From positions 18,346,001 through 18,410,000 of the forward strand of contig NC_135556.1 in assembly GCF_964340395.1 (NCBI RefSeq): a stretch of 64,000 nt of DNA, given 5' to 3'. Under the pieces are notes generated by a model. The model was not told the origin of the DNA. It made no database searches and was given only the letters and a program-made list of their open reading frames with translations. Shown here in pieces: positions 30,694 to 44,500 of the stretch (position 1 is its first letter; the number at the start of each line of letters is the position of its first letter). The position numbers were made by a program, and so were the translations under genes. This DNA is from Glandiceps talaboti. Lineage: Eukaryota; Hemichordata; Enteropneusta; Spengelidae.

Positions 30694-31017
30694 CATACAG
30701 CGCGTTGCGGATTACTGTTCACTGTCTCTAGTTGACACAAACCCACAGAAACCAATACGATACGTACTACACACACTACACTTTAAGATAGCAAGATTGA
30801 ATGACTACATTTTGCCTGAATAAAAAGAACTAAACATGCCACCCTGCAGACATCAAATGCAAACGCGTGTCAGTGTCTAGTTGCAGTATGTTTAAATGGT
30901 TTACTTCATTCAGAGTAAATTTAGCAAGAAATTGCGATTTTGCTATTTTAAAGTGTTGATTACACAGTTTCTTATTGGTTTCTCCGAGTGAACAGCAACC
31001 TGCACTGCACTGTACAT
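30694..31017. mobile_element. Foldback element family F, copy 3
   Basis: It carries the same arms as the copies at 22405 and 23795 (ATTACTGTTCACTG, CAGAAACCAATACGA ... TTTCTTATTGGTTTCT, GTGAACAGCAACC) and the same central GTTTACTTCATTC region, uninterrupted. It lies about 600 bp upstream of the known part of POPDC-B. Confidence 0.7.
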
Positions 31018-31929
31018 AGTCCAATTCCGGAAATGTTTGCCCCTAAATGAAGACGATAGACGTCAACGGGAAAAATGACGTCAGCGAAATTGTGTAACGC
31101 AATTGTGTTTTGATACTTTCCTCCCACACACAAAACCTGATGACGTAACAACGTTGTTTTTAGTTGATGCAATGCGGAGGACATAAAAAGACTAATTATG
31201 AAACGGGAAAACACAATTTGACAGTAACAAAAATTCCACGTACGTGTCTTTAACCTGTGAGGTCAGTCATTGCAGGGATTCGGTATGGCTTCATTGATTG
31301 ATATCCTGCTCAGTTGATCAGAACTCACAATTCCGAGCGTGAATGAAGTTATTTCATCACGTATCATCAATCTGAGAAAATACTTTACATGATTTCGAAG
31401 CCTGGGCAATCAGCGTCTTGCACAGTGTCATATTGAAAAACCATGATGGAAAATATTCAATTGTGAATATCACGATAGATTGAGAATTCACACCTAGACG
31501 TTTGTACTCCAATATCAATCATTTATTAAAACAGTCGTCAACACAATCCCTTTTAGTTAACACTACGGTTTACTGAAGGTAAAATACATTTTACGTGGCA
31601 AGTCATTTTGCCTCTTACAAACGTGATATTATCAGTATCATGCCATCTTTGATGTATGCTGGCATTCAAAGCAGTTTTTTGCAGGTGATTTATATGGTAA
31701 TTTACGCTATAGTGCAATTGCCCGGGGATCAACGTTGCATTCAAAATCGAGAAATTCTATTTTATTTTGTCCAATATCTAGAACAAATTGAATCATTATT
31801 ATATTCCAACAACTAAAACATGTTGAATCGCGTCTAACAACTGGTAGTGGTCTCATAAGGTATTTGAGTATGATATAAAAGTGACAATGCGAGCGATAAA
31901 TGAGTTTGACAAATAAAACTACACCATCT
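31018..31929. other. Intergenic stretch upstream of POPDC-B
   Basis: No gene or repeat is recognised. The first, non-coding exon of POPDC-B may lie here or further up. Confidence 0.4.
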
Positions 31930-32095
31930 GTGTTAGGGAGCCTTCAGTAATTACTGGGGGAGGGTCGTGGGAAATATGACTCGGGCTGTTGCGTAAAACG
32001 TGACCCTCTCTCGATTCTGTCGTGCTAAAAATGTAGCCCCCCCCCTTCATCTTTCTTTCTCTAAACCGTGACCTTCCCCCTGTTAAAGTAGTTAA
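31930..32095. repeat. C-rich dispersed repeat
   Basis: CTTCAGTAATTACTGGGGG, TTGCGTAAAACGTGACCCTC and poly-C match the edges of 12505-13545, here without any minisatellite inside. It gives a view of the unexpanded form. Confidence 0.55.
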
Positions 32096-32099
32096 AAAC

Positions 32100-34116
32100 G
32101 ATGGTTAAAGTACTGTCGGAAATGTAAAAGTACACCTCAGTATAAACATAGTCATTAGTGAGGACTTAAGCCCACCGCTGCCACCAATGTTGAACGTTTT
32201 AAAGTCATTATTTCCCACATTCCACTTCTTCTTTTTATTTCTGCCTAAAGAACAAGCCAGACGTACGTGTGCTTCAGACGTGTATCAAATATTTAGTATA
32301 CACTGTCAAACTTAATAATCTATCTGGACATTTCCATTCCATTCAGCGAAAAACTCACACGTTTCAGAAAAAACAGGTGTTTTCTGATCTGATGATACTC
32401 GATAAGGTGACAACATACCATGTTTGACTTCAATAAATTCTCATGTTTTATATATAACACACATGTACTAGTCACGAAAATGGTCTGAGAATATTGCAGA
32501 CTCACAACTGAATGGGTGTTTAACAAGGGTTTCCAATAAAAATGCAAATGAACGTGAATATAAAAGTCAATATAATCCTCTGAGTCCATTCTCATGTAAT
32601 CTAACATTTCGTGTGTACTAAGTACCACGTCTCTGTGCGGTAAATCAATTCCAACCCTTTGGTGCAACAAGCAAAGATTCGTGACTAAAACCAAACAAAT
32701 TAGTACACAGATTGACTGCAAGCTAGACCAGATATTCCCAATTCAGCGTGCATATATCCGTAGCCATAAACTGCTGCTTGAGTTGATGACAACGAGAATA
32801 CAGATAACGTTGAAACTCGAATCGCATGCTAGAACTTTATTTGGCATGTACCTGTAAGCACGCGACAGTATTACTAATTCACTCTGACGAGATGAAGTTG
32901 ATAAATTTGGGTAATGATTTGAAATTAATGCCTTATTTCACAATCATTGGATTGCACGGTGTATGATGTTCACTGATGTCATCTCATCATACCGAAGCAC
33001 TGATCATAGATTGCATATTTCAAATCTTTGGGGAAAGGGGATGTGTTAGCGAGGACTGGAAGTTTGAGGCAACTCACGTTTACATTTTGTCGACAAATGA
33101 ATTATACGCAGTCTAAATGAATTTAGGCAACTTTGGGACTGAAACTTACTCCTGGGATAATTTTTTCCAAATCATAACTTTCCATGGAATGAGATAAAAA
33201 TAATTAATTCTGTAAGAAAAAATATATCCTGTCTCGCCGGTATTTCCATTTGGTTATAAGGTTGTTATTTTTGGTATTTCGCAGTACATGTGGTATACCC
33301 TATCTGTAATTGTATAATTATAAGGTCATAAATCATGAACACTGTGGAGAAGAAACGCTGTTGGAAACGTAGTCGACCCAGCATTCATCATATATTTCCA
33401 ATGCGAAAAAAAAAACATCTTCGCCCCACTCTGTGTACTTGGGGTCGAAAGTCACAAGATTGTTCGTCATTAACAATTTATTTAGCTCCAACTATATGTT
33501 TTATCACGTGTCCGACTGTCTAATGACCATATTAAGACAGCACTCATAGGATTGATAATACTAATAGATCATTATATTGCTCGCTGCTGTATTTAAATTA
33601 GATCTCTCGTATAATATACGAAATACGTCAAACACCTGTTCAACCCAAAATTTACTTTTCTATATTCTCCTTTATGTCTCTATATGCCTAAGGATGTCTC
33701 ATTGTTGTCAGTAATTTATTCACAGTCTATGATTCACATCGAAAACTAAGAGACTTGACAATTGCTGAATTCCAATGGAAAACGGAATGGGGTACGAAAT
33801 TGATTGGGGGGGGGGGGGGCAACTACAGCCTTTAGAATATGATTCCTGGTTTCATTATATCAATATTAAATAGTAAATATAGTAAACATGACAATGTCCG
33901 TTTGATATTCTAAAGGGACTTCGAATATCACATTCTTAAATTGCGAAAAAAACGTCCTTCATCAGCTTTCACATGGCAAGTCTTCGACAAATTTCAATAC
34001 TGTTGTCAGTGAACTCATCAAAAAGAATCCTCGGGTTGCATCGTTCTGTAATGGCTCTTTGCTGTACCTCCTGCAATATGCATATCCGCTGTATTCATCT
34101 TGCCGTCTTATACATT
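32100..34116. other. Intergenic stretch without a supported gene
   Basis: A 133-codon minus-strand frame (32721-32320) starts with a hydrophobic, signal-like stretch but has no recognisable family. Everything else is AT-rich with a poly-G run near 33807. Confidence 0.4.
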
Positions 34117-34168
34117 GTATGTATGTATGTATGTATGTATGTATGTATGTATGTATGTATGTATGTAT

Positions 34169-34202
<34 letters not shown>

Positions 34203-34243
34203 TGTATGTATGTATGTATGTATGTATGTATGTATATGTAGTA

Positions 34244-34286
<43 letters not shown>

Positions 34287-34372
34287 ATGTATGTATGTAT
34301 GTATGTATGTATGTATGTATGTATGTATGTATGTATGTATGTATGTATGTATGTATGTATGTATGTATGTAT
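34117..34372. repeat. (TATG)n-(GT)n-(TATG)n microsatellite
   Basis: Two long (TATG)n tracts are separated by (GT)n at about 34245-34270. Confidence 0.95.
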
Positions 34373-34646
34373 CTTAGGTCCTTTCCAACACTAAATAATC
34401 GGCGATTTCGTTCACTTTCCTTTCTACTCTTAGAATGATATATGATTTAAAGTTTCATATGAAGTATAATGAGAATGACTTCTCCTAGTCCTGTGCGACG
34501 AATGTAGTCTAACAAAGGCAATAATATATACAGAAACTAGTAAATAGTGTTAATAACTCAGAAAGAACCCATTACTGGAATATGTAAGACGAAAAATGAT
34601 CTTAATCTTCTTTTACTATGAAGACATACGGACTGTATTTCTAGCT

Positions 34647-34750
34647 CACGTATGTATGTATGTATGTATGTATGTATGTATGTATGTATGTATGTATGTA
34701 TGTATGTATGTATGTATGTACGTACGCGCGCGCGCGTGTATATATATACG
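34647..34750. repeat. (TATG)n with (CG)n/(TA)n tail
   Basis: (TATG)n passes through TACGTACG into GCGCGCGCG and then TATATATA at about 34750. Confidence 0.9.
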
Positions 34751-36926
34751 AGTACGAAATCTTCCAGCATTACATGAAAGTATATCAGATGGACTTTATT
34801 TTGAACGAGGTTGAAAACCAAAATAAGCTGTAACAAAAATAATTCGCCATAAGGTGTGCATTAACTAAACATCTTTATTCTAACATAATTGTTTCGAGCC
34901 AATGTTGTTTCGGTACTATTAACCATTATCTGGGGTTGCTAGTCGATTTACGATTTTATTGATGTAGATCTCACTGACATTTACATATATATAGATAAAT
35001 CACTGCGATGAAAAGGATATCACCATTGTTCTCTAGTACTCACATGATTTATATTTAAGAGATAAGATTGAGTTACCGGATGGAAAGCATATATCATGTT
35101 TTCAGACTCCTGAAATATTCCATTCAAGTTTGAAATGAATGGGCTGGGTGCACTTTGCAGTATTTAGACATATAAATTAGATATGATGTGTTGTATTCGA
35201 CCTGAGAGCTATACTATGTGTGGTTTATTAACCCCCATAGGATTAATGCAGTAAGTAAAGGATTCTCCGGTCATTACACATTGTAGTTTACAACATCTAA
35301 TGACACGGTACCTATTACGACACATTACATATTATTCTTACAATATACACGCCAATATATACTCTCTCCCTATATTAAACACCCAATCTCATTCACGTTC
35401 AGTTTTCGACTCGTCGTCTCCCCTCCGCTATGGTTTCTACCCCATTCCAAATACTAAGCGAGACTGCGAACAGATTTCATTCGCATGGATTCGCACGGAA
35501 TTGGGGGAATAACATCCACCCATACCCTTGCTAATGACTACATAAAATACAGAAAACAACTTTGGATCATTAAATGCAACCTACGTCTTGTGTATTCTGT
35601 CATTTCTTGTCTAACGACGAGTCGGAACCCCGCAGCGTATATACATTTATATATCCAGAGCTGCGTTCACTTCTATCAATGTGAATTTCAAGTCATAGTG
35701 GGTTTTGTATTGTCGATGTGTACATCTAGCGTCATTATCTGAACTGGAGATAAATGACGCTTATTCAGTCAGAAATCCTGCTGTATGCTACTAGCCTAGG
35801 GTATTACCACTGCGTATATGCACATACCATTTTATGAAACTCGATATTTCACTGCTAACTATGTTGGAGAAAATATATATTCATTGTAGAGTTTCTGTTT
35901 AATGCAGTGTTACATGTTCGAAATATCAAACATAGTTCATCGAAACTAATCCATCAAAACAAAATCCGACTTATCGAAACTTAATCCGGGATTAGCAGCT
36001 TGAGAAAATAATGATCGCACACATATATTATAGCACTGGGAATTAGTAATCTACCAAAAATGTCTGACATAAGTCCGTCAGCATGAAGCAGGCAAACCAA
36101 ATCATATAACGCCTTGCATCGATCACTCACAGACGATAGCATGTGGTTGGTCTGACATGTTGGACACATACGTCAACGACATCACAAAACACTCTGTCGT
36201 GTTGTGTAATTCAAATCATAGAAGAAGACCGGTATTCTGACAATTACCTCCCGCCGGTCGATCCCAGGTCGGATGCTCAAAACTAAAATGACTCACCCCG
36301 AGTAAAGGCCCCATTTTCCAACATGTCTCCCTCCCCATGTATAACGTTCGGCATAACTAGCACTCACCATGTGTAAACCTGTTTAAAAACATGCTGTTTT
36401 CAGTGTTTATTGATTCTCAAACGAGCTTGAACATGAAATATATTGTGATTGTAAATATACATAAAATCTTAGTATACGTTCTATGATCTTTAATCATCTG
36501 AATATGAATATGGTCTAGCTAAAACTCAATGGGTTGCTTTTGTATTGAAGTGCGCAGAGACTGACAAGGTTACAGTTATTGGAATCAAATCTTCAAAGTA
36601 ACGTGTTTTTGATCACACCCATAGTTGAGATAAGGTGTAAATTTAAGTGTCTGGGAACAGTGCCAAACCTGTCCATCAAAAACCTATTAGGATGACCTCC
36701 TAATAACATCATAAATAGTATCGGATAAACACAACGTGTGTAGTCGTGGTGTAAATGTCTCATTCAGTAATCAACTATGATCAATGAGCTCCTAAAGACG
36801 TTCTATCTTTGAAGGAATGTCGCTGTTTCTGATTATATTTTGATGATTGACTTGTTATCACGACATGCAGTAAAAGAATGGCCCAGCACGGATGCATGTA
36901 CTGGTTGGATATGTATTTCAGTGTTA
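34751..36926. other. Intergenic stretch without a recognisable gene
   Basis: AT-rich. A small cluster of CATCGAAACTAATCC-like direct repeats lies at about 35935-35990. No supported open frame. Confidence 0.5.
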
Positions 36927-37063
36927 TTTAGCCTGGAATCCATGAGAATTGGATTCTTTACATTCGTCTTTTCCAATCAATTATTCAATTTGTCTTTCGT
37001 CTTTCCAATCGTGATTGGAAAGACGACTGTAAAAAATCCAATCCGCATGGATTCCAGGCTAAA
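36927..37063. mobile_element. Short foldback MITE
   Basis: The ends TTTAGCCTGGAATCCATG and CATGGATTCCAGGCTAAA are perfect inverted repeats. The arms continue imperfectly inwards (GGATT, TTTACA, CGTCTTT, CCAATCA) over about 50 bp each. It is 137 bp and nearly all stem. Confidence 0.8.
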
Positions 37064-38383
37064 GTGATATTTGGCTATGACAAAGTCTTAATCCATAGAG
37101 ATATATCGGCGATGATATTTGATCTCTATGCGGTGACATTTATTGTACATATATAGGCAACTCCATTTATGAGTCTGACAGATATGAAGACCTAGATAGC
37201 ACCATGCTGTCAATGAGTTGTTCATTGAAAGATTTGTATGACATTGTGTATTAATGTGCACTGTCTATTTTCATCGTAGTCTGAAATTTTGATAATACAA
37301 TCAAGCAAATTCGATAGTTTTTGACAACCGCAATCAGCGGGATGAAATATATATTGAAGTAGACACTTCACAATGGATGGTATCGTACCAGCTCACTTAT
37401 GTTTCCATGGCGACCAGTCAAAAGATATGACATCCTTTTGTATGTTTCAGTTCGAAGATTGAAAGACGGGACAGTAGTAAGAGAAGTCCACGGTAAATAT
37501 TCGGTAGAAAGGACACACACGGATGAAGGTCGATTGATTGATGTCTGTTCAATTAGGATTAATCTTCAAACAGGGCCGAGCGTAATGAAATACTTTTTTT
37601 ACTCCTTGCTATCGATGTAGATGAAGAATGAATCTAATACATCTTTGCCTAAAGGAGTGTGCAGGATTGTAGAACATATGTTTGAGAATTGCTTTTTAAT
37701 CAATCAATGTCATAAATGACTTCAATGCATACCACAACCATTTATGAATCCATAGCTCCATTACGCGATCTGTGACCTAGAGTAGCCAAGCTTCTTACGA
37801 TTATGTATACTAATTTGGAAAATAGGAAATAATCCTTCAGAAATCAATGACGTATTTTATTAACAGTTTAATTCTGCTGTGTTCTATATTTTTTTGCTCT
37901 TTTTGCGTTTGTATAGTGTTGTATTTGTGTATGCGTGAGTTATTAAACAAGTAATTTCTCTTAAGCCAAATAAAAAATAGTGTATTTCCGATAACCTAGT
38001 TTAAGCCTCCGACCCCAAACGTCTTTTTTCATGCAGAGGTAAAAATGGTAACAATTTACTTCTATTTCTGTGTATACCTTCATACCTTTGCCTCATCTGT
38101 ATCACGTTTTAAAACAAAATCGTATTTCAGGTCTTTTTAGACTATAACCTGCATAACATGTTCGTCTACTTAACTTATATTAATTGTCATCATTTATACT
38201 TCTTTTACACCTCATCAAACACTCAAGGAAGTATTGTGACCGACGAGTATCTTATCTTGGGGGTCGAAGTAATTTTTAAAAATGTAAAGTAAAATTAAAT
38301 AACATTCTAACCTACCACCCCTATTTTCTGAAGTCATGTTATCAGAAACAAAACTTAGTTGTTTTTTTCAATTTCCCTTAGCA
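37064..38383. other. Intergenic stretch without a recognisable gene
   Basis: Ordinary AT-rich sequence up to the start of the 57-bp array. A 73-codon frame at 37399-37620 has no signature. Confidence 0.5.
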
Positions 38384-41300
38384 GACTGCATATACATATC
38401 ATCATATTGTGGATGTATCACACTTATAAGTTCCTTATCAGACTTCATGTACATATCATCATATTGTGGGTGTATCACACTTAAAAGTCCGTTATCAGAC
38501 TGCATATACATATCATCATATTGTGGATGTATCACACTTAAAAGTCCCTTATCAAACTGCATATACATATCATCATATTGTGGGTGTATCACACTTAAAA
38601 GTCCCTTATCAGACTTCATATACATATCATCATATTGTGGGTGTATCACACTTATAAGTCCCTTATCAGATTTCATATACATATCATCATATTGTGGGTG
38701 TATCACACTTATAAGTCCCTTATCAGACTGCATATACATATCATCATATTGTGGGTGTATCACACTTATAAGTCCCTTATCAGATTTCATATACATATCA
38801 TCATATTGTGGGTGTATCACACTTATAAGTCCCTTATCAGACTGCATATACATATCATCATATTGTGGGTGTATCACACTTGTATGTCCCTTATCAGACT
38901 GCATATACATATCATCATACTGTGGGTGTATCACACTTAAACGTCCCTTATCAGACTGCATATACATATCATCATATTGTGAGTGTATCACATTTAAAAG
39001 TCCCTTATCAGACTGCATATACATATCATCATATTGTGGATGTATCACACTTAAAAATCCTTTATCAGACTGCATATACATATCATCATATTGTGGGTGT
39101 ATCACACTTAAACGTCCGTTATCAGACTGCATATACATATCATCATATTGTGGATGTATCACACTTAAAAGTCCCTTATCAAACTGCATATACATATCAT
39201 CATATTGTGGGTGTATCACACTTAAAAGTCCCTTATCAGACTTCATATACATATCATCATATTGTGGGTGTATCACACTTATAAGTCCCTTATCAGATTT
39301 CATATACATATCATCATATTGTGGGTGTATCACACTTATAAGTCCCTTATCAGACTGCATATACATATCATCATATTGTGGGTGTATCACACTTATAAGT
39401 CCCTTATCAGATTTCATATACATATCATCATATTGTGGGTGTATCACACTTATAAGTCCCTTATCAGACTGCATATACATATCATCATATTGTGGGTGTA
39501 TCACACTTGTATGTCCCTTATCAGACTGCATATACATATCATCATATTGTGGGTGTATCACACTTAAACGTCCCTTATCAGACTGCATATACATATCATC
39601 ATATTGTGAGTGTATCACATTTAAAAGTCCCTTATCAGACTGCATATACATATCATCATATTGTGGATGTATCACACTTAAAAATCCCTTATCAGACTGC
39701 ATATACATATCATCATATTGTCGGTGTATCACACTTAAACGTCCGTTATCAGACTGCATATACATATCATCATATTGTGAGTGTATCACACTTATAAGTC
39801 CCTTACCGGACTGCATATACATATCATCATATTGTGGGTGTATCACACTTATAAGTCCCTTATCAGACTGCATATACATATCATCACATTGTGGGTGTAT
39901 CACACTTATAAGTCCCTTATCAGATTTCATATACATATCATCATATTGTGGGTGTATCACACTTATAAGTCCCTTATCAGACTGCATATACATATCATCA
40001 TATTGTGGGTGTATCACACTTGCATGTCCCTTATCAGACTGCATATACATATCATCATATTGTGGGTGTATCACACTTAAACGTCCCTTATCAGACTGCA
40101 TATACATATCATCATATTGTGAGTGTATCACACTTAAAAGTCCCTTATCAGACTGCATATACATATCATCATATTGTGGATGTATCACACTTACAAGTCC
40201 CTTATCAGACTGCATATACATATCATCATATTGTGGGTGTATCACACTTAAACGTCCGTTATCAGACTGCATATACATATCATCATATTGTGAGTGTATC
40301 ACACTTATAAGTCCCTTACCGGACTGCATATACATATCATCATATTGTGGGTGTATCACACTTATAAGTCCCTTATCAGACTGCATATACATATCATCAT
40401 ATTGTGGGTGTATCACACTTATAAGTCCCTTATCAGATTTCATATACATATCATCATATTGTGGGTGTATCACACTTATAAGTCCCTTATCAGACTGCAT
40501 ATACATATCATCATATTGTGGGTGTATCACACTTGTATGTCCCTTATCAGACTGCATATACATATCATCATATTGTGGGTGTATCACACTTAAACGTCCC
40601 TTATCAGACTGCATATACATATCATCATATTGTGAGTGTATCACACTTAAAAGTCCCTTATCAGACTGCATATACATATCATCATATTGTGGATGTATCA
40701 CACTTACAAGTCCCTTATCAGACTTCATATACATATCATCATATTGTGGGTGTATCACACTTAAACGTCCCTTATCAGACTGCATATACATATCATCATA
40801 TTGTGAGTGTATCACACTTATAAGTCCCTTACCGGACTGCATATACATATCATCATATTGTGGGTGTATCACACTTATAAGTCCCTTATCAGACTGCATA
40901 TACATATCATCATATTGTGGGTGTATCACACTTATAAGTCCCTTATCAGATTTCATATACATATCATCATATTGTGGGTGTATCACACTTATAAGTCCCT
41001 TATCAGACTGCATATACATATCATCATATTGTGGGTGTATCACACTTGTATGTCCCTTATCAGACTGCATATACATATCATCATATTGTGGGTGTATCAC
41101 ACTTAAACGTCCCTTATCAGACTGCATATACATATCATCATATTGTGAGTGTATCACACTTAAAAGTCCCTTATCAGACTGCATATACATATCATCATAT
41201 TGTGGATGTATCACACTTACAAGTCCCTTATCAGACTGCATATACATATCATCATATTGTGGGTGTATCACACTTAAACGTCCCTTATCAGACTGCATAT

Positions 41301-41521
41301 ACATATCATCATATTGTGAGTGTATCACACTTATAAGTCCCTTACCGGACTGCATATACATATCATCATATTGTGGGTGTATCACACTTAAAAGTCGTCC
41401 CTTATCAGACTGCATATACATATCATCATATTGTGGGTGCATTACACTTATAAGTCCCTTATCAGACTGCATATACATATCATCATATTGTGGGTGTATC
41501 ACACTTAAACGTCCCTTAAAA
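38384..41521. repeat. 57-bp tandem array, 55 copies, with higher-order repeats
   Basis: The consensus unit includes GACTGCATATACATATCATC, ATATTGTGGGTGTATCACAC and TTATAAGTCCCTTATCA. Units run in register from 38384, with one 3-bp insertion near 41395. Variants at fixed places (TTATAAG, TTAAAAG, TTAAACG, TTGTATG; GGG, GAG, GGA) mark an 11-unit block repeated twice (38498-39124, 39125-39751) and a 9-unit block repeated three times (39809-40321, 40322-40834, 40835-41347). One plus frame and one minus frame stay open throughout (1074 and 1096 codons), because 57 is a multiple of three and the unit has no stop there. I call it a satellite-like array; coding status is unproven. Confidence 0.95.
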
Positions 41522-44500
41522 ACAAATTCTTCGCTCAGTTTTTTTTTCTGGAAGGCTTGAGCACATTTCCGACGTTTAGCGCTTCGACCTAGAATAGTGT
41601 ACGACTGAGGTACATATCGCATGACATGTATATCAAATGTATATATTCCCCGAGACACATTCGCTTCAATGTTTTCAAGTGATGAACTATGTCTTCGACA
41701 CTAGATACAAGTCCACCTGTTTAGTGTGTTATTGATTTTTTAAGTTACAATTTAAGACCACCTTGCCGGTGAATTATCCACTTCTAAATATACTTAATCG
41801 GGGAATCCGTGTATGACTTAGTGAAGATTGTACATATATATAACAAGACTATTGGTGCGTGTTCAGGCGCACATTTCACTCGAACACACCAAGTATGAAA
41901 ACGGCGCCGTGTAACGATCAACTCACAAATCAATCGAATCAATGGAGATAAAGTAATCTATGAAAGCCTACATATGCCGTACGTGTATCACGCCATGCAT
42001 CCAGGTGGTTTCTTCAGGTAACTGTTCGCCCAAGGGGGCCATAGTAGGGTTCGTTAACTTTAAAGTGGTTATCACGTTGAATGAGAACGGTTTCTTTCAC
42101 CCATGATGAATACGTGGGTGCTCATAAAAGAAAGCATGTACTATAAACTACATACTAAATTCTCTTTAATACCAATACACCGTAGAATACTTCCAAGATA
42201 AACAACTTACGATAAGTGCTTGATTATTTTTCACTATTGGGAATGTTGTTGACGTCAGGCAGTATGATCAATACTGTTTTTTTTTTCATTTTCATTATGA
42301 ACATGCCATATACATTTAGCATTTATTGACCATTCGTTGAGACAAGACCGGGAGTAGTATCAAAACGTAAGTTATAATACATCGTTTGTAAAAAGAAAGA
42401 AGAAAGTGTTTCTAGTCAGACATTTTAAGTATATGACTCGCAACAGCGATCTATGCACTTGCAATTCGAATAAGCTCAAATTACTTCACAAAATGGTGAC
42501 TGTAGATATTCCCATGCGAGCTCCCCGACTGGGGAGTAAACCTTGGTATGGCTATTCCCCCGAGTGTACAAGTAGATTTGGTTCTTTTCTAAACAAGTGT
42601 TTTTTTCCTAGAGATTATGCCAACATTATTAACCCTACAATCTTTGTGTTATGTAGGATTTGATTAACCTGAAAACGAGGAGAGTCTGAAGATGAGAACT
42701 TGCAGTCGTAAATACGATATTACTGCGCATTCGCATCATTTATAGGCGAAATAGTTTTCATCCATATTCTCCGATCCTACCCTTAAGTGTTATGTAGACA
42801 ACTGACCTTGATTCTTTCAGATAATTTCTCTCGAGCGTTTTAATACTAAACGAGGCTTTGATTCAAGAAGTAATCGATACACATGGCTTCAATTGTAAGA
42901 TGTACGTATCAAATACCACTAAGAGATAGCGCTATGCCATCTACAACTCCTTAAGGTACAAACTCTAATAAGACTTTTACAACATTGGACACACTCATAA
43001 TGGTGCAAAGTAAAATGTAACATGCCAAGTAGGCCATATGCTACTCGCTATATGAAATGGAATACTTAAATTGCTGTGACTTGTAATGGCGGTATGGTTT
43101 AAAACTTTGAAACATAAATTCAATTACTATGCTAATGATCCAATTATACATTCTGATATACAAATGGCCATGCAGTAATTATTATATACACTTTACATGT
43201 ATGTTCCCACACTGCTTTATCATCCAGTGTCCCACCATATAGAGACAGTCACTATTTTCTTTACACCGTCGTCAAACTAAATAAGATTTGTACAAGACAT
43301 ATTTTGTTACTGTATGTTACAAAGAACAGAAACTGGTGTTTCCTGTACAATACCAATACAAGATCAGGGAGTGGACACAATACACAGTGGGAGGGTGGTT
43401 TTTTATGGGAGGGTTGCCGTTTTTCTTGCAAGTGTTTGAGTGGGTCACTATATTCTGTGCAATGATATTTTTGTTCACAGATACTTGAATGACATAGGGG
43501 TGGTAGAGATAAGTCATGTTTGGGCAAGGTCTTGGGGAGGGTCAATATTTTCAGGCACTGAACATGAACCTATATACAAAAATACTTCCCCTCCCCCTTG
43601 TAATTGATGTCCGTCCCTTACAGCAGAACGTGTTCCTAATCCAAGAGTCAACGATATACAGTAATACAGTGAACCATCTGTCGTCATACATTTAAGAAAT
43701 ACATTTGTCAATGCATACATCATATTTATTGTAACAGTTGTGTCTAACCATTAATCTGTAGTTTGATGTATCGTCGGAGAATATCACAACATGTATGATA
43801 AATTGCGAAAAAATGGAAATATTGTTTCACTTTATTCTCTTTTGGCACCTTTATCATATCATCTCTGACACATCATCAAAATTTTTCCATTAATTTGTTT
43901 GTATTTTCATATTAAATGAAAGGGTGAAATCTAGACGAAGAACCTATGATTTATCAAGTTGTGAATCTCGGAATACTAGTCCTAGTGGGTTAAGAAAAAT
44001 GAATGCAAGTAAGCTAATAAACAAGATTAGTATTTGAAATATATGTGCTCTAATATATTCAAGTCACAGCATTTTATAGCCAATCGACAAGAAAACACCT
44101 ATCTAAGAAATACTGCATGAGCAATGCATTATCGTGGGGTTTGTATTATCATACCATTGACAATCGTGAATGTATCGCGTACTTGGTTTCTCGGCCTCTT
44201 GTGGGCAAGATCTCGTCCCTATCACTCCAGATTTAAGGTATTACTGCAACTACAAATAATCCTACATTCAGTGAAATTTAACTATTATCGATATGCTACG
44301 ATTCGAATTTATTCAATGTTTGTTTTTTCCTTACGTATGAAATATTTCGATTTTCAAATCCAAAAAAAAAAAACATATTATGATATCAGAACGGGTTAAA
44401 ACAGCGACAGATACATTGAATCAAAATTGGTGGCGGCAGATTGTCTGCTAAACGCTTAAAATCTCCGAAATATAAAAATACACATGACACTGAAAGGATA

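Noticed and set aside
36235-36290. tRNA-like word GGTCGATCCCAGG
   Set aside because: Only a loose B-box match; no paired arms could be built around it.
38384-41521. CRISPR array
   Set aside because: Units abut directly without unique spacers, the genome is eukaryotic, and no cas genes are present.
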